From an uncultured Pseudobutyrivibrio sp. (GTDB lineage Bacteria; Bacillota; Clostridia; Lachnospirales; Lachnospiraceae): 33,588 bases of DNA. The notes under the pieces are model-generated. The model was not told where the DNA came from and did not search any database. It saw nothing but the letters and a program-made list of their open reading frames with translations. The stretch lies in NCBI GenBank assembly GCA_946548305.1, contig CAMNPQ010000005.1:1-33588 (forward strand), in the 5' to 3' direction. The translations under genes and the position numbers were made by a program. Positions 25,990-33,588 of this stretch are shown here, piece by piece. Numbering within the stretch: position 1 is the stretch's first letter; each line of letters starts with the position of its first letter.

Positions 25990-26757
25990 ATGACAGAGAT
26001 AAACACAAATATATTGGCATCAATAACTATGGAGCTATCAGCAGATGGAATAAACTATAGAAAAGCGTCCGATTTTCAAGGTGTACTTTTTACAAAGATA
26101 GATTCAGAGTATGCCGACTTCCTTCATAAGGAACAGATGCATCCCTACAGTCAATACATTTATCAGGATGAGCACAGATGGTATTGGAAAGTAAGTACAC
26201 TTAATAATGAAGCCTATAAAAGAATAATAGAACCGTTATTAGCACCTGAATTTAATTGTTTTCATATAAATAATGGAGACATTAATGTGGATATTAAAAA
26301 TAAATCTATTGTAACTAAAAGCTATTCAGATTTAATGGAGGACTTCTATGAAAAGCCTGCTGAAAAGAACTTTGATTTGCGGATATTAACACTTACTGCA
26401 TTCAAACAGAGAGGCAGATACAATGTGACACCAGATTTACGGTTGATATTTCAAAATCTTATGATGAAATATAGTATTATTCTTGGAAACGAAAATATGG
26501 AGGATGAGGATACATTAAATCAGATTATAGATGATACTATTGTCTCTAAATATAGGTTAAAAACAGGAATCTTTCCAATTGAGGGACGAAACATTCCTGG
26601 CTTTAACGGAAACCTAAGCCTGAGGCTGTTTGGCTCTGAAACAATGATGCGCTATGTGCGGCTGCTTTTGAAATTTGGAGAATTCTCAGGAGTAGGAATA
26701 AAAACAGGAATGGGAATGGGAGCGATAAAAATAATTGAGGAGGAACCTAGTGACTGA
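25990..26757 (+). CDS. cas6: CRISPR pre-crRNA endoribonuclease Cas6
   Basis: Cas6 cuts the CRISPR transcript inside each repeat to give crRNAs with an 8-nt 5' tag. The 255-residue RAMP protein has candidate catalytic histidines at 46 and 51 in LHKEQMHPYSQYI, a family-typical early position. Its C-terminal glycine-rich loop is GEFSGVGIKTGMGMGAI. The start ATG lies 10 bp after csm6 with no well-placed ribosome site (GAGGAG is 16 nt away), so translation may depend on coupling. Its 3' end overlaps cas10 by 8 bp. Its substrate is expected to be the GAGA-loop hairpin in the repeats at 32302 onward. Confidence 0.93.
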   Translation: MTEINTNILASITMELSADGINYRKASDFQGVLFTKIDSEYADFLHKEQMHPYSQYIYQDEHRWYWKVSTLNNEAYKRIIEPLLAPEFNCFHINNGDINVDIKNKSIVTKSYSDLMEDFYEKPAEKNFDLRILTLTAFKQRGRYNVTPDLRLIFQNLMMKYSIILGNENMEDEDTLNQIIDDTIVSKYRLKTGIFPIEGRNIPGFNGNLSLRLFGSETMMRYVRLLLKFGEFSGVGIKTGMGMGAIKIIEEEPSD

Positions 26758-29110
26758 TAAAGAATTGAAGGTGACAATTGGGGGCTTACTACATGATATA
26801 GGTAAGGTTATCTATCGTGAGGGAAATGAAAAAAGAACTCATAGTCAAATTGGATTTGAATATTTAAAAGAGAATATTGGAATTGAAGATAGGGATATTC
26901 TAGAATGCGTAAAATATCATCATGGGAAAGCACTAAGCAATAGTAGCATATCAGATGATTCCTTGGCTTATGTGGTATATATTGCTGACAATATAGCATC
27001 ATCTGTTGACAGGCGTGAAAAAATGTCAGATGAATCAGGATTTGAACTGCACACTCCACTGCAGCCTGTATTCAACCTTTTGAATGAAAATAATGGAAAA
27101 GATTACTATTCAACTAATAAATTAAATGTTGAAGAGAGCATAAATTTTCCCTCTTCAGAGAAAGGTACTTTTGCAAAAGAAGAGTACGCTAAAATAGTGA
27201 ATAACCTTACAGATAATCTGAAGGGAATCGATTATTCCTCTGAATATGTAAACTCGCTACTGGAAGTTATGGAAGCAAATCTTTCATTTGTGCCATCTTC
27301 CACATCAGCAGCTGAAGTTCCAGATATATCACTATATGATCATTTAAAACTGACAGCTGCTATTTCAAGTGCCATAGTAAAATATTTAGAGGATGAAGAA
27401 AGCGATTATAAGAGCACACTATTTAAAGCTGAGAAAGCATTTTATGAAAAAGAAGCATTTTTGATTGCAAGTATGGATATCTCTGGAATTCAAAAATTTA
27501 TATATACCATACAAACTAAAAATGCATTGAAGACACTTAGAGCAAGGTCATTTTATTTAGAGATTGTGATGGAGCATATTATTGACGAACTCCTGAATAC
27601 ACTAGGGCTTTCTAGATGCAATCTATTGTATGTTGGTGGCGGACATTGCTATTTATTACTTCCTAATACCCAACAATGTAAGACTGAGTTCGACGAGTTT
27701 ATCAAAAGGACTAATCAATGGTTTCTGGAAAAATTCCAAACAGAGCTTTATATAGCAGGTGGGTATGGCTCATGCTCAGCAAATAGTCTAAAAAATATTC
27801 CAAGTGGAAGCTATGAAGATATTTTTAAAAGAGTATCTTCAATGATATCAGAGCATAAAATCTGCAGATATGATGCGGATGTAATAAAGGCATTAAATAG
27901 CATAAAGCATGATGATTATACAAGGGAATGTTCTGTTTGTAAAAGAATAGCTGTTGGGGATGATAATGAACTTTGCCCGATTTGTTCAGGCTTTGAAAAG
28001 CTTTCAGCAAAGGTTTTGTATGCAGATTTCTTCACTGTTGAAAGGGATGAAAATAAGGACTTACTTCCTTTACCAGGAGGCTATAGTCTTTCGGTTGATA
28101 CAGATGAAACCCTAAAGAAAAAGATGGAGACTAGTGAAAATTTTGTGAGAGCCTATTGTAAGAATCGTTCTTATACAGGAAAACACATAGCTACAAAACT
28201 ATGGGTTGGCAGCTATTCCGCAAAAGCTACCTTTGAAGAATTTAGTAATACTGCTACAGGTATAAATCGTATAGGCGTTTTACGAGCAGATGTAGACAAT
28301 CTTGGAAATGCATTTGTTTCAGGCTTCCGTAATAAAGCCAATGACAATAGGTACATGACAATTTCCCGTACAGCAACACTGTCAAGGCAGCTTTCACTAT
28401 TCTTTAAATTACATATTAACAAGCTTTTAGAAAATCCTGAGTTTTCCCTTGATGGTAAAACAAAGGAGAAAAGAAATATCACAATAGTATATTCAGGAGG
28501 AGATGATGTATTTGTTGTTGGCTCTTGGAACGAAGTGATTGAATTTGCAGTAGACCTTAGTAATGCATTCAAAAAATATACAGAAAATACCCTTACCATT
28601 TCTGCAGGAATTGGAGTATACACAGATAACTATCCAATCAGTGTTATTGCCTCGGAAGTTGAACAGATGGAGGATGAATCCAAGGATTTGTCAGGCAAAG
28701 ATGCTATTACCTTGCTAGAGGACGGTGAATTTCATAATGAAGCTGGACAAAGTATTAGTGATGGCACATATAAGTGGCAGGAGTTTGAAACTGGCGTAAT
28801 AGCCGAAAAACTTAAAACGATTTCCACATACATGGATGCCACAGATAATCCGCATGGCAATGGTCTGTTGTACAGGATTTTAGAACTAATCAGAAATCAA
28901 AGTGAAAGAATAAACCTTGCTAGATTTGTCTATTTATTAGCTCGCCTGGAGCCAGATAGTCATTCTGATAATTACAAGGAAATAAAAGCGAAGTTTGACG
29001 TTTTTTCCAAAGACATGATTAGGTGGATAAACAATGAAAGGGATAGGCGACACTTGAAGACAGCAATTGAATTGTATGTATATATGCACAGAGGGGAGGA
29101 AACAAATTGA
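26750..29110 (+). CDS. cas10: Cas10/Csm1, large subunit of the type III-A effector
   Basis: Cas10 carries ssDNase and cyclic-oligoadenylate synthase activities in the Csm complex. The track begins at TTG 26735, but AGGAGG at 26738-26743 places the start at GTG 26750 (786 residues), overlapping the cas6 stop. The N-terminal HD domain has His 15-Asp 16 (GGLLHDIGKVIYR) and KYHHGK. A first palm-like domain (SMDISGIQKFIYTIQ) and a zinc ribbon (Cys 394/397 and 409/412) follow, then the second palm with catalytic GGDD at 583-586 (IVYSGGDDVFVVG). Both active sites look intact, so DNA cleavage and second-messenger synthesis are expected, with Csm6 as receiver of the signal. The csm2 start overlaps its stop by 4 nt. 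Confidence 0.96.
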   Translation: MTDKELKVTIGGLLHDIGKVIYREGNEKRTHSQIGFEYLKENIGIEDRDILECVKYHHGKALSNSSISDDSLAYVVYIADNIASSVDRREKMSDESGFELHTPLQPVFNLLNENNGKDYYSTNKLNVEESINFPSSEKGTFAKEEYAKIVNNLTDNLKGIDYSSEYVNSLLEVMEANLSFVPSSTSAAEVPDISLYDHLKLTAAISSAIVKYLEDEESDYKSTLFKAEKAFYEKEAFLIASMDISGIQKFIYTIQTKNALKTLRARSFYLEIVMEHIIDELLNTLGLSRCNLLYVGGGHCYLLLPNTQQCKTEFDEFIKRTNQWFLEKFQTELYIAGGYGSCSANSLKNIPSGSYEDIFKRVSSMISEHKICRYDADVIKALNSIKHDDYTRECSVCKRIAVGDDNELCPICSGFEKLSAKVLYADFFTVERDENKDLLPLPGGYSLSVDTDETLKKKMETSENFVRAYCKNRSYTGKHIATKLWVGSYSAKATFEEFSNTATGINRIGVLRADVDNLGNAFVSGFRNKANDNRYMTISRTATLSRQLSLFFKLHINKLLENPEFSLDGKTKEKRNITIVYSGGDDVFVVGSWNEVIEFAVDLSNAFKKYTENTLTISAGIGVYTDNYPISVIASEVEQMEDESKDLSGKDAITLLEDGEFHNEAGQSISDGTYKWQEFETGVIAEKLKTISTYMDATDNPHGNGLLYRILELIRNQSERINLARFVYLLARLEPDSHSDNYKEIKAKFDVFSKDMIRWINNERDRRHLKTAIELYVYMHRGEETN

Positions 29111-29502
29111 AAACTATAAATGATAGCAATTATGTAGATACTGCGGAAGCAGTTATAAAACACTTAAAGTCAAAGGTAAATACTAAAACAAATAAACCGA
29201 TTCCAATGGTCTCTACATCAAAAATCAGAAACCTTTTGGCTATGTCAGCGGACATTTACAACAATGTTTTGCTTCTGCAGGACGATACATTAAATGATGA
29301 ACTTGTTGGGCGCATAGAGTATTTAAGAATGAGATTTGTGTATGAAAGTGGCAGAGATCAAAGCGTAAAAGATTTTGTTTTAGAGGGAAAAATATTAGAT
29401 ATATTAAAGGAGATATCTGGTAGCAAGGCAAATTATATTTTGTTTAATCACTATATGGAAGCATTGATAGCTTATCATAAATTTTATGGTGGAAATGATT
29501 AG
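29107..29502 (+). CDS. csm2: Type III-A effector small subunit Csm2
   Basis: This 131-residue mostly helical protein matches Csm2 in length, position and content, including YVDTAEAVIKHL, a STSKIRNLLAMSADIYNNV block, the Arg-rich helix GRIEYLRMRFVYESGR and the C-terminal NHYMEALIAYHKFYGG. Csm2 subunits line the belly of the complex along the crRNA-target duplex. The start is TTG at 29107 in the overlap TTGA with the cas10 stop, with GAGGGGAGGAAACAAA upstream. csm3 follows 11 bp downstream. Confidence 0.92.
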   Translation: MKTINDSNYVDTAEAVIKHLKSKVNTKTNKPIPMVSTSKIRNLLAMSADIYNNVLLLQDDTLNDELVGRIEYLRMRFVYESGRDQSVKDFVLEGKILDILKEISGSKANYILFNHYMEALIAYHKFYGGND

Positions 29503-29513
29503 GAGGCTGGGAA

Positions 29514-30173
29514 ATGTATAGTAAAATTCAAATTACAGGAAAGCTTAATATAGAAACAGGTATGCACATTGGAGGCTCTTCTGCTTTTGCTGCCATAGGA
29601 GCAGTGGATTCGCCAATAGTAAGAGATGTCAAAACAAATCTCCCGATGATTCCAGGATCATCATTAAAGGGAAAGATGAGAACACTTTTGGCAAAGGAAT
29701 ATAATGCTGGAGTATTACAACCTGATGATGACGATGAGCGTATTACACGTCTATTTGGTAGTGCAAAAAAGGGAAATGTAAAGAGAAGCAGACTGTTATT
29801 TTCAGATATGGTGTTGGCAAATCAGGAGGAACTCAGAAAGCTAGGCTTACAGAGTATGACGGAAGTAAAGTTCGAGAATTCTATAAATAGGGCAACTGCA
29901 GTAGCAAACCCACGCCAGATAGAAAGGGCTGTACGAGGTTCAGAATTTAATTTAGATATTATCTATGAATTTGAAAACGAAAAGGAATTCATAGAGGACA
30001 TGGAAACTTTAGCAGAGGCATTCAAGCTTCTTCGGTACGATTACCTGGGAGGAAATGGCTCTAGAGGATATGGCAAGGTCAGATTTGATGATTTGTATGC
30101 AGAAGTTGTAGTTGGTGAAGTGGAAGATTCATTAATGGATGAATGCAACAGAATGCTTAATACTGATAACTAA
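29514..30173 (+). CDS. csm3: Type III-A backbone RAMP protein and target RNase Csm3
   Basis: Csm3 forms the helical backbone on the crRNA and cuts target RNA at 6-nt intervals. The 219-residue protein has the RAMP start KIQITGKLNIETGMHIGG, then the catalytic-loop Asp 32 in AIGAVDSPIVRD, the position of the known active aspartate. PGSSLKGKMRTLLA and the glycine-rich C-terminal GGNGSRGYGKV are further family landmarks. The ribosome site is AGGAGGCTGGGAA. All key residues are present, so target RNA cleavage should be active. Confidence 0.96.
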   Translation: MYSKIQITGKLNIETGMHIGGSSAFAAIGAVDSPIVRDVKTNLPMIPGSSLKGKMRTLLAKEYNAGVLQPDDDDERITRLFGSAKKGNVKRSRLLFSDMVLANQEELRKLGLQSMTEVKFENSINRATAVANPRQIERAVRGSEFNLDIIYEFENEKEFIEDMETLAEAFKLLRYDYLGGNGSRGYGKVRFDDLYAEVVVGEVEDSLMDECNRMLNTDN

Positions 30174-30186
30174 GGTAGGGCATGGT

Positions 30187-31107
30187 ATGGAGTATGATAT
30201 TTTCAAACTAAAATTTCCCTATGGCATACACATAGGAGATAGGTCTTTAGAAAACTCTCATAATTCTTTTTTGGCGGACACACTGTTTTCGGCTTTATGT
30301 ATAGAAGCAGTAAAGGAAGGAAAAGAAACTTTTGAGAGACTATTGCAATATGCAAAAGCTGGTGAACTATTGATATCAGATGCATTTCCGTTTCTGGGGG
30401 ATGAGTTGTTTTTACCAAAGCCCTATATACGAATTAACGATAATAGCGATGGTACATCAACTTTAAAAAAGCAATATAAAAAAATGAACTATGTGGCTAT
30501 GTCAAAGTGGGATGAATATTTGGCAGGTAGTCTTAACCCAAATGATGAAATTGCTTTGGAAAAAAAGATTGGATGGTATAAAACCGAAACCCACTGTGCA
30601 ATAAGAGGTTTGGATGAAACCAAGCCATACAGGATTGGTTCATACGTTTTTTCTGACCAAGCAGGGTTATATATTATATATGGCTACGATAATGAGGATG
30701 CAAAGGATTTATTCTACAATCTACTAGATAAGTTATCCTTTTCTGGTATAGGTGGAAAAAGGTCTTCTGGTTTGGGTAGATTTGAGATATATACAGGAAA
30801 AATGTCAGAAGACATAAAAAACAGGCTTGAAACTGGCAATGACGCATTTATTTCTCTTTCGGTAAGTTTACCAAAGGATGACGAAATTTCAGATGTTATG
30901 CCAGACGCTAGGTATATGTTGGAAAAGAGAAGTGGTTTTGTTGAATCAGTCAGCTATTCAGACAGGTATATGCGAAAAAAGGACTTGTTTATGTTTGCAG
31001 CAGGATCGTTTTTTACAAAAAAGTATACTGGAGATATTTATGATGTATCGGCAGGGGGTAATCATCCAGTATATAGATATGGAAAGCCAATCTTTTTAGG
31101 AGTATAG
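30187..31107 (+). CDS. csm4: Type III-A RAMP protein Csm4 (crRNA 5'-tag cap)
   Basis: Csm4 binds the 8-nt 5' tag of the crRNA and contacts Cas10. The track opens at 30139 inside csm3, but the natural start is ATG 30187 (306 residues, MEYDIFKLKFPYGIHIGD), 13 bp after the csm3 stop, with a weak AAGGTAGGG site. Family landmarks are the N-terminal LKFPYGIHIG, the helix FLADTLFSALCIEAV and the late glycine-rich GIGGKRSSGLGRFEI loop. It keeps the usual place between csm3 and csm5. Confidence 0.92.
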   Translation: MEYDIFKLKFPYGIHIGDRSLENSHNSFLADTLFSALCIEAVKEGKETFERLLQYAKAGELLISDAFPFLGDELFLPKPYIRINDNSDGTSTLKKQYKKMNYVAMSKWDEYLAGSLNPNDEIALEKKIGWYKTETHCAIRGLDETKPYRIGSYVFSDQAGLYIIYGYDNEDAKDLFYNLLDKLSFSGIGGKRSSGLGRFEIYTGKMSEDIKNRLETGNDAFISLSVSLPKDDEISDVMPDARYMLEKRSGFVESVSYSDRYMRKKDLFMFAAGSFFTKKYTGDIYDVSAGGNHPVYRYGKPIFLGV

Positions 31108-31111
31108 ATTT

Positions 31112-32212
31112 ATGAGGGATTATCTTAAAGAATATAATGTTGAGATTGAAACCATAGGTCCAGTATTCATTGGTTCAGGAAAAGAACTAAACAAGAAGGA
31201 ATATATTCTAAAGCAAAATGAAATATGGGTAATGGATGTTCAAAAGCTATATGAATATATGAAACAAAAAAGAATTGTGCCATTGTTCGAAAAGTTCTTT
31301 CTAAATGAGTATAGAAAGGATTTATATGGTTTTCTTAGGGAAAATAATATCAAGGCAGAAGATATAACACCGTATATTAAGTATAGGCTAAGGCAATCTG
31401 ACACATCTTTAGAAAGAGGTAATCAAATATCAGTATCTGAATTTGTGAAGGATTCTTACGGATTGCCCTATGTGCCAGGCAGCTCAATAAAAGGAATGTT
31501 GCGCACTATATTGTTGTCATACGAGATTATGTCAGACGGTTCTAGCTTTAATGAGGTAAAAGCTGGATTGCAGCAGGGGATAGGAAGAAAGACTGGCAGG
31601 AATAAATATCTTAGAAATGAGCAAAAGAATATAGAGGTGCAAGCATTTAACAAGCTTGATAAAAACGAAAAAAGAATTTCGGATGCTGTAAATGATATTT
31701 TGTCTGGATTAAGAGTGAGCGATTCTACCCCTCTGGCAATAGATGATTTAGTCTTGTGTCAACGAAGTGAGTATCACGCAGATGGAAGTGAGAACAAGCT
31801 AAATGTATTGAGGGAATGCATAAAACCTAAAACAAAGATATGTTTCACCCTAACAATAGATGAGACATTATGCAAATATACACCTAATGATATAATGAAT
31901 GCTATAAAACTATTTAGTGATAATTACAATGACGTTTTTCGAATGAAATATCCAAAGATTACCAAAGGGGCTGCCGACACTGTATACTTGGGAGGCGGCG
32001 TAGGATTTGTTTCAAAAACTAGTATATACCCTATGTTTGGGGATAAAATGGGAGTGAATGCTGTGGTTGATATATTTGATAATACAAATGTACCGAAGAA
32101 TCATAAGCACTACAAGGACAGGCAGATGGGGGTGGCACCACATATTCTAAAAACGGTTCATTATGAAGGAAAAATGTATCAAATGGGAGAGTGCAGATGG
32201 ATGTTTGTCTAG
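31112..32212 (+). CDS. csm5: Type III-A RAMP protein Csm5 (crRNA 3' end)
   Basis: Csm5 caps the 3' end of the crRNA in the Csm complex and helps crRNA maturation. The 366-residue protein starts YNVEIETIGPVFIGSGKEL, a typical RAMP first strand, contains the conserved VPGSSIKGMLRTIL and has the late GGGVGFVSKTSIYPMFG glycine loop. The ribosome site AGGAG overlaps the end of csm4 (4 bp gap). It is the last protein-coding gene before the CRISPR leader; no cas1, cas2 or reverse transcriptase follows within the window. Confidence 0.93.
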   Translation: MRDYLKEYNVEIETIGPVFIGSGKELNKKEYILKQNEIWVMDVQKLYEYMKQKRIVPLFEKFFLNEYRKDLYGFLRENNIKAEDITPYIKYRLRQSDTSLERGNQISVSEFVKDSYGLPYVPGSSIKGMLRTILLSYEIMSDGSSFNEVKAGLQQGIGRKTGRNKYLRNEQKNIEVQAFNKLDKNEKRISDAVNDILSGLRVSDSTPLAIDDLVLCQRSEYHADGSENKLNVLRECIKPKTKICFTLTIDETLCKYTPNDIMNAIKLFSDNYNDVFRMKYPKITKGAADTVYLGGGVGFVSKTSIYPMFGDKMGVNAVVDIFDNTNVPKNHKHYKDRQMGVAPHILKTVHYEGKMYQMGECRWMFV

Positions 32213-32301
32213 ATTTCTGCTTTTTATCAGAAAAACAGAAAATATTTTCCCACGCAAAACAATGATTCATGGCAGCAATAATAAGGGCTGCCATGGATGG
32301 T
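32213..32301 (+). promoter_or_regulatory. CRISPR leader with perfect inverted repeat
   Basis: Only 89 nt separate csm5 from the first repeat. The segment holds an AT-rich part (TTCTG...CAGAA, a weak 5-6 bp hairpin) and a perfect 9-bp inverted repeat CATGGCAGC / GCTGCCATG (32268-32276 and 32287-32295, 10-nt loop), extendable by about three pairs, ending 6 nt before repeat 1. It may hold the array promoter or an integration anchor. I place the leader here because the repeats are cleanest on this side and end in GGAAAC next to the spacers. Confidence 0.6.
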
Positions 32302-33588
32302 ATTTAGATATGTAGACTCCGAGAGGGGATGGAAACCAGCCCACAACTTATACATTCATTTTCGTATTTAACATTTAGATATGTAGACTCCGAGAGGGGA
32401 TGGAAACAATTCATTTATTTCATTCTTAGTAAATCCTATTAATTTAGATATGTAGACTCCGAGAGGGGATGGAAACCCTTTGTCAAATTCAAATAAATAC
32501 TTTTTATCTTATTTAGATATGTAGACTCCGAGAGGGGATGGAAACGCTTTAGTGTTAAATTCATCAAAAGGTTTCATATATTCATTTAGATATGTAGACT
32601 CCGAGAGGAGATGGAAACTTATAGTCAAAATTCATTGCTTCGTTATGTTCTATTTAGATATGTAGACTCCGAGAGGAGATGGAAACAATGTCTTCCTCCT
32701 TGACAAATATAAAAAAATAATTTAGATATGTAGACTCCGAGAGGGGATGGAAACGGGGTTCATTTAATGTTCTTATTTTAACAATACATTTAGATATGTA
32801 GACTCCGAGAGGAGATGGAAACTATTCTAAAACTGTTATTGTGTTACAAGTCTGTGACTATTTAGATATGTAGACTCCGAGAGGAGATGGAAACACTTCT
32901 GCAAGTTCTTTAGTAGTTTTCATTATCTTATTTAGATATGTAGACTCCGAGAGGGGATGGAAACGGGGTTCATTTAATGTTCTTATTTTAACAATACATT
33001 TAGATATGTAGACTCCGAGAGGAGATGGAAACTTATGTGCTTGTTTTTTCTCTAATTGAGTTTTAAAGCTAATTTAGATATGTAGACTACGAGAGGGGAT
33101 GGAAACAATAATCCAAATTGTATTAAATCCGAAAAAGAAATATTTAGCTATGTAGACTTCGAGAGGAGATGGAAACTTTACCTCCAAATTATGAACTTTT
33201 TAAAATATCATTTAGATATATAGACTCCGAGAGGAGATGGAAACTCTTCCAACATGTTATCTGCCATGTTTTCATAATACTTTGATGATTTAGATATATA
33301 GACTCCGAGAGGAGATGGAAACCTCATTTCTTCATATCGTTTCATTTGTTCTTTTGTATTTAGATATGTAGATTCCGAGAGGAGATGGAAACTTTGTAGC
33401 AAACTTGTGAACAACTTTTTTATAGTCACAGTTAGATATGTAGACTCCGAGAGGAGATGGAAACGGGTATTGCTCTTTTACGTAGTTTCTAACTATCTTT
33501 GCATTTAGATATATAGACTCCGAGAGGGGATGGAAACTTAATCTTCCTGTGATAAACATTTTGTTACTCATATTTAGAAATGTAGACT
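32302..33588 (+). CRISPR. Type III-A CRISPR array, 18 full repeats plus one cut by the window
   Basis: The repeat is 35 bp: ATTTAGATATGTAGACTCC followed by GAGAGGRGATGGAAAC (R is G or A). Repeats start at 32302, 32373, 32442, 32511, 32584, 32652, 32720, 32788, 32860, 32930, 32998, 33072, 33142, 33210, 33288, 33358, 33430, 33503 and 33572 (partial). The 18 spacers measure 33-43 nt. The last 8 nt, ATGGAAAC, would be the crRNA 5' tag, so the array is read on the + strand from the csm5 side. Repeats 1-11 differ only at R; repeats 12-19 carry other substitutions, typical of the old (trailer) end. Spacers 7 (32755-32787) and 10 (32965-32997) are identical. The ORF-track entries on the minus strand here are repeat artefacts. 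Confidence 0.99.

Noticed and set aside
32213-32301. Terminator between csm5 and the array
   Set aside because: The inverted repeat at 32268 has no T run, so I list it as part of the leader rather than as a terminator; read-through into the array remains possible.
33208-33571. Minus-strand ORFs of 73 and 79 codons with repeated SPLGVYIS units
   Set aside because: They are translations of the CRISPR repeats and spacers and have no independent support as a repeat protein.
32302-33588. Spacers targeting genes in this window (self-targeting)
   Set aside because: No spacer was found by eye to match another part of the window; a genome-wide search was not possible.

Overview
The window is AT-rich, and all the genes I accept lie on the + strand. 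It looks like a chromosome segment of a low-GC Firmicute, most likely a Lachnospiraceae member of the Butyrivibrio/Pseudobutyrivibrio/Roseburia kind. That placement is inference: it rests on strong AGGAGG ribosome sites, a DUF975 membrane protein, large hybrid kinases with C-terminal Hpt domains, a clostridial-type RsbW/STAS pair and the codon style. No rRNA, tRNA or insertion sequence was seen.

Region 1 (1-7148) is a phosphorelay block. It holds a hybrid histidine kinase cut by the left edge, a short protein with a degenerate plus a normal receiver domain, and a 1416-residue hybrid kinase with a secreted beta-propeller sensor. The two kinases are paralogous from the HisKA domain to the C terminus.

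Region 2 (7151-12492) is an NHLM/NHLP-type peptide export operon. It contains a very short HlyD-like protein, a C39 peptidase/ABC exporter, a second ABC exporter subunit, and two small double-glycine peptides whose mature parts carry two pairs of cysteines like a zinc ribbon. No modification enzyme is visible.

Region 3 (12513-17998) is cell-envelope sugar supply: glmS followed by the dTDP-rhamnose genes in the order rfbD, rfbB, rfbA, rfbC, ending in a long palindromic terminator.

Region 4 (18100-23909) holds a DUF975 membrane protein, a phosphopantetheinyl transferase, a GH13 glycogen debranching enzyme, and a three-gene partner-switch module: an RsbW-like ATPase, an internally duplicated 404-residue protein and a STAS protein. 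A promoter pattern, TGTGACA-N4-TGTGACA followed after exactly 10 nt by a -10 box, precedes the peptide genes, the DUF975 gene and the partner-switch module. It has the geometry of an OmpR/PhoB-class site and suggests one shared regulator.

Region 5 (23997-33588) is a type III-A CRISPR-Cas locus: a LURP-one-like gene, an overlapping 62-codon ORF, csm6, cas6, cas10(csm1), csm2, csm3, csm4, csm5, a short leader and a CRISPR array that runs off the right edge (18 full repeats and one partial). The key residues of Csm6, Cas10 and Csm3 are intact, so RNA-activated cyclic-oligoadenylate immunity is expected. No cas1/cas2 is in the window. The repeat forms a small GAGA-loop hairpin whose 3' foot lies exactly 8 nt before the spacer. 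Two spacers are identical, and the spacers are pyrimidine-rich on the crRNA strand, as expected if they are antisense to target mRNAs.
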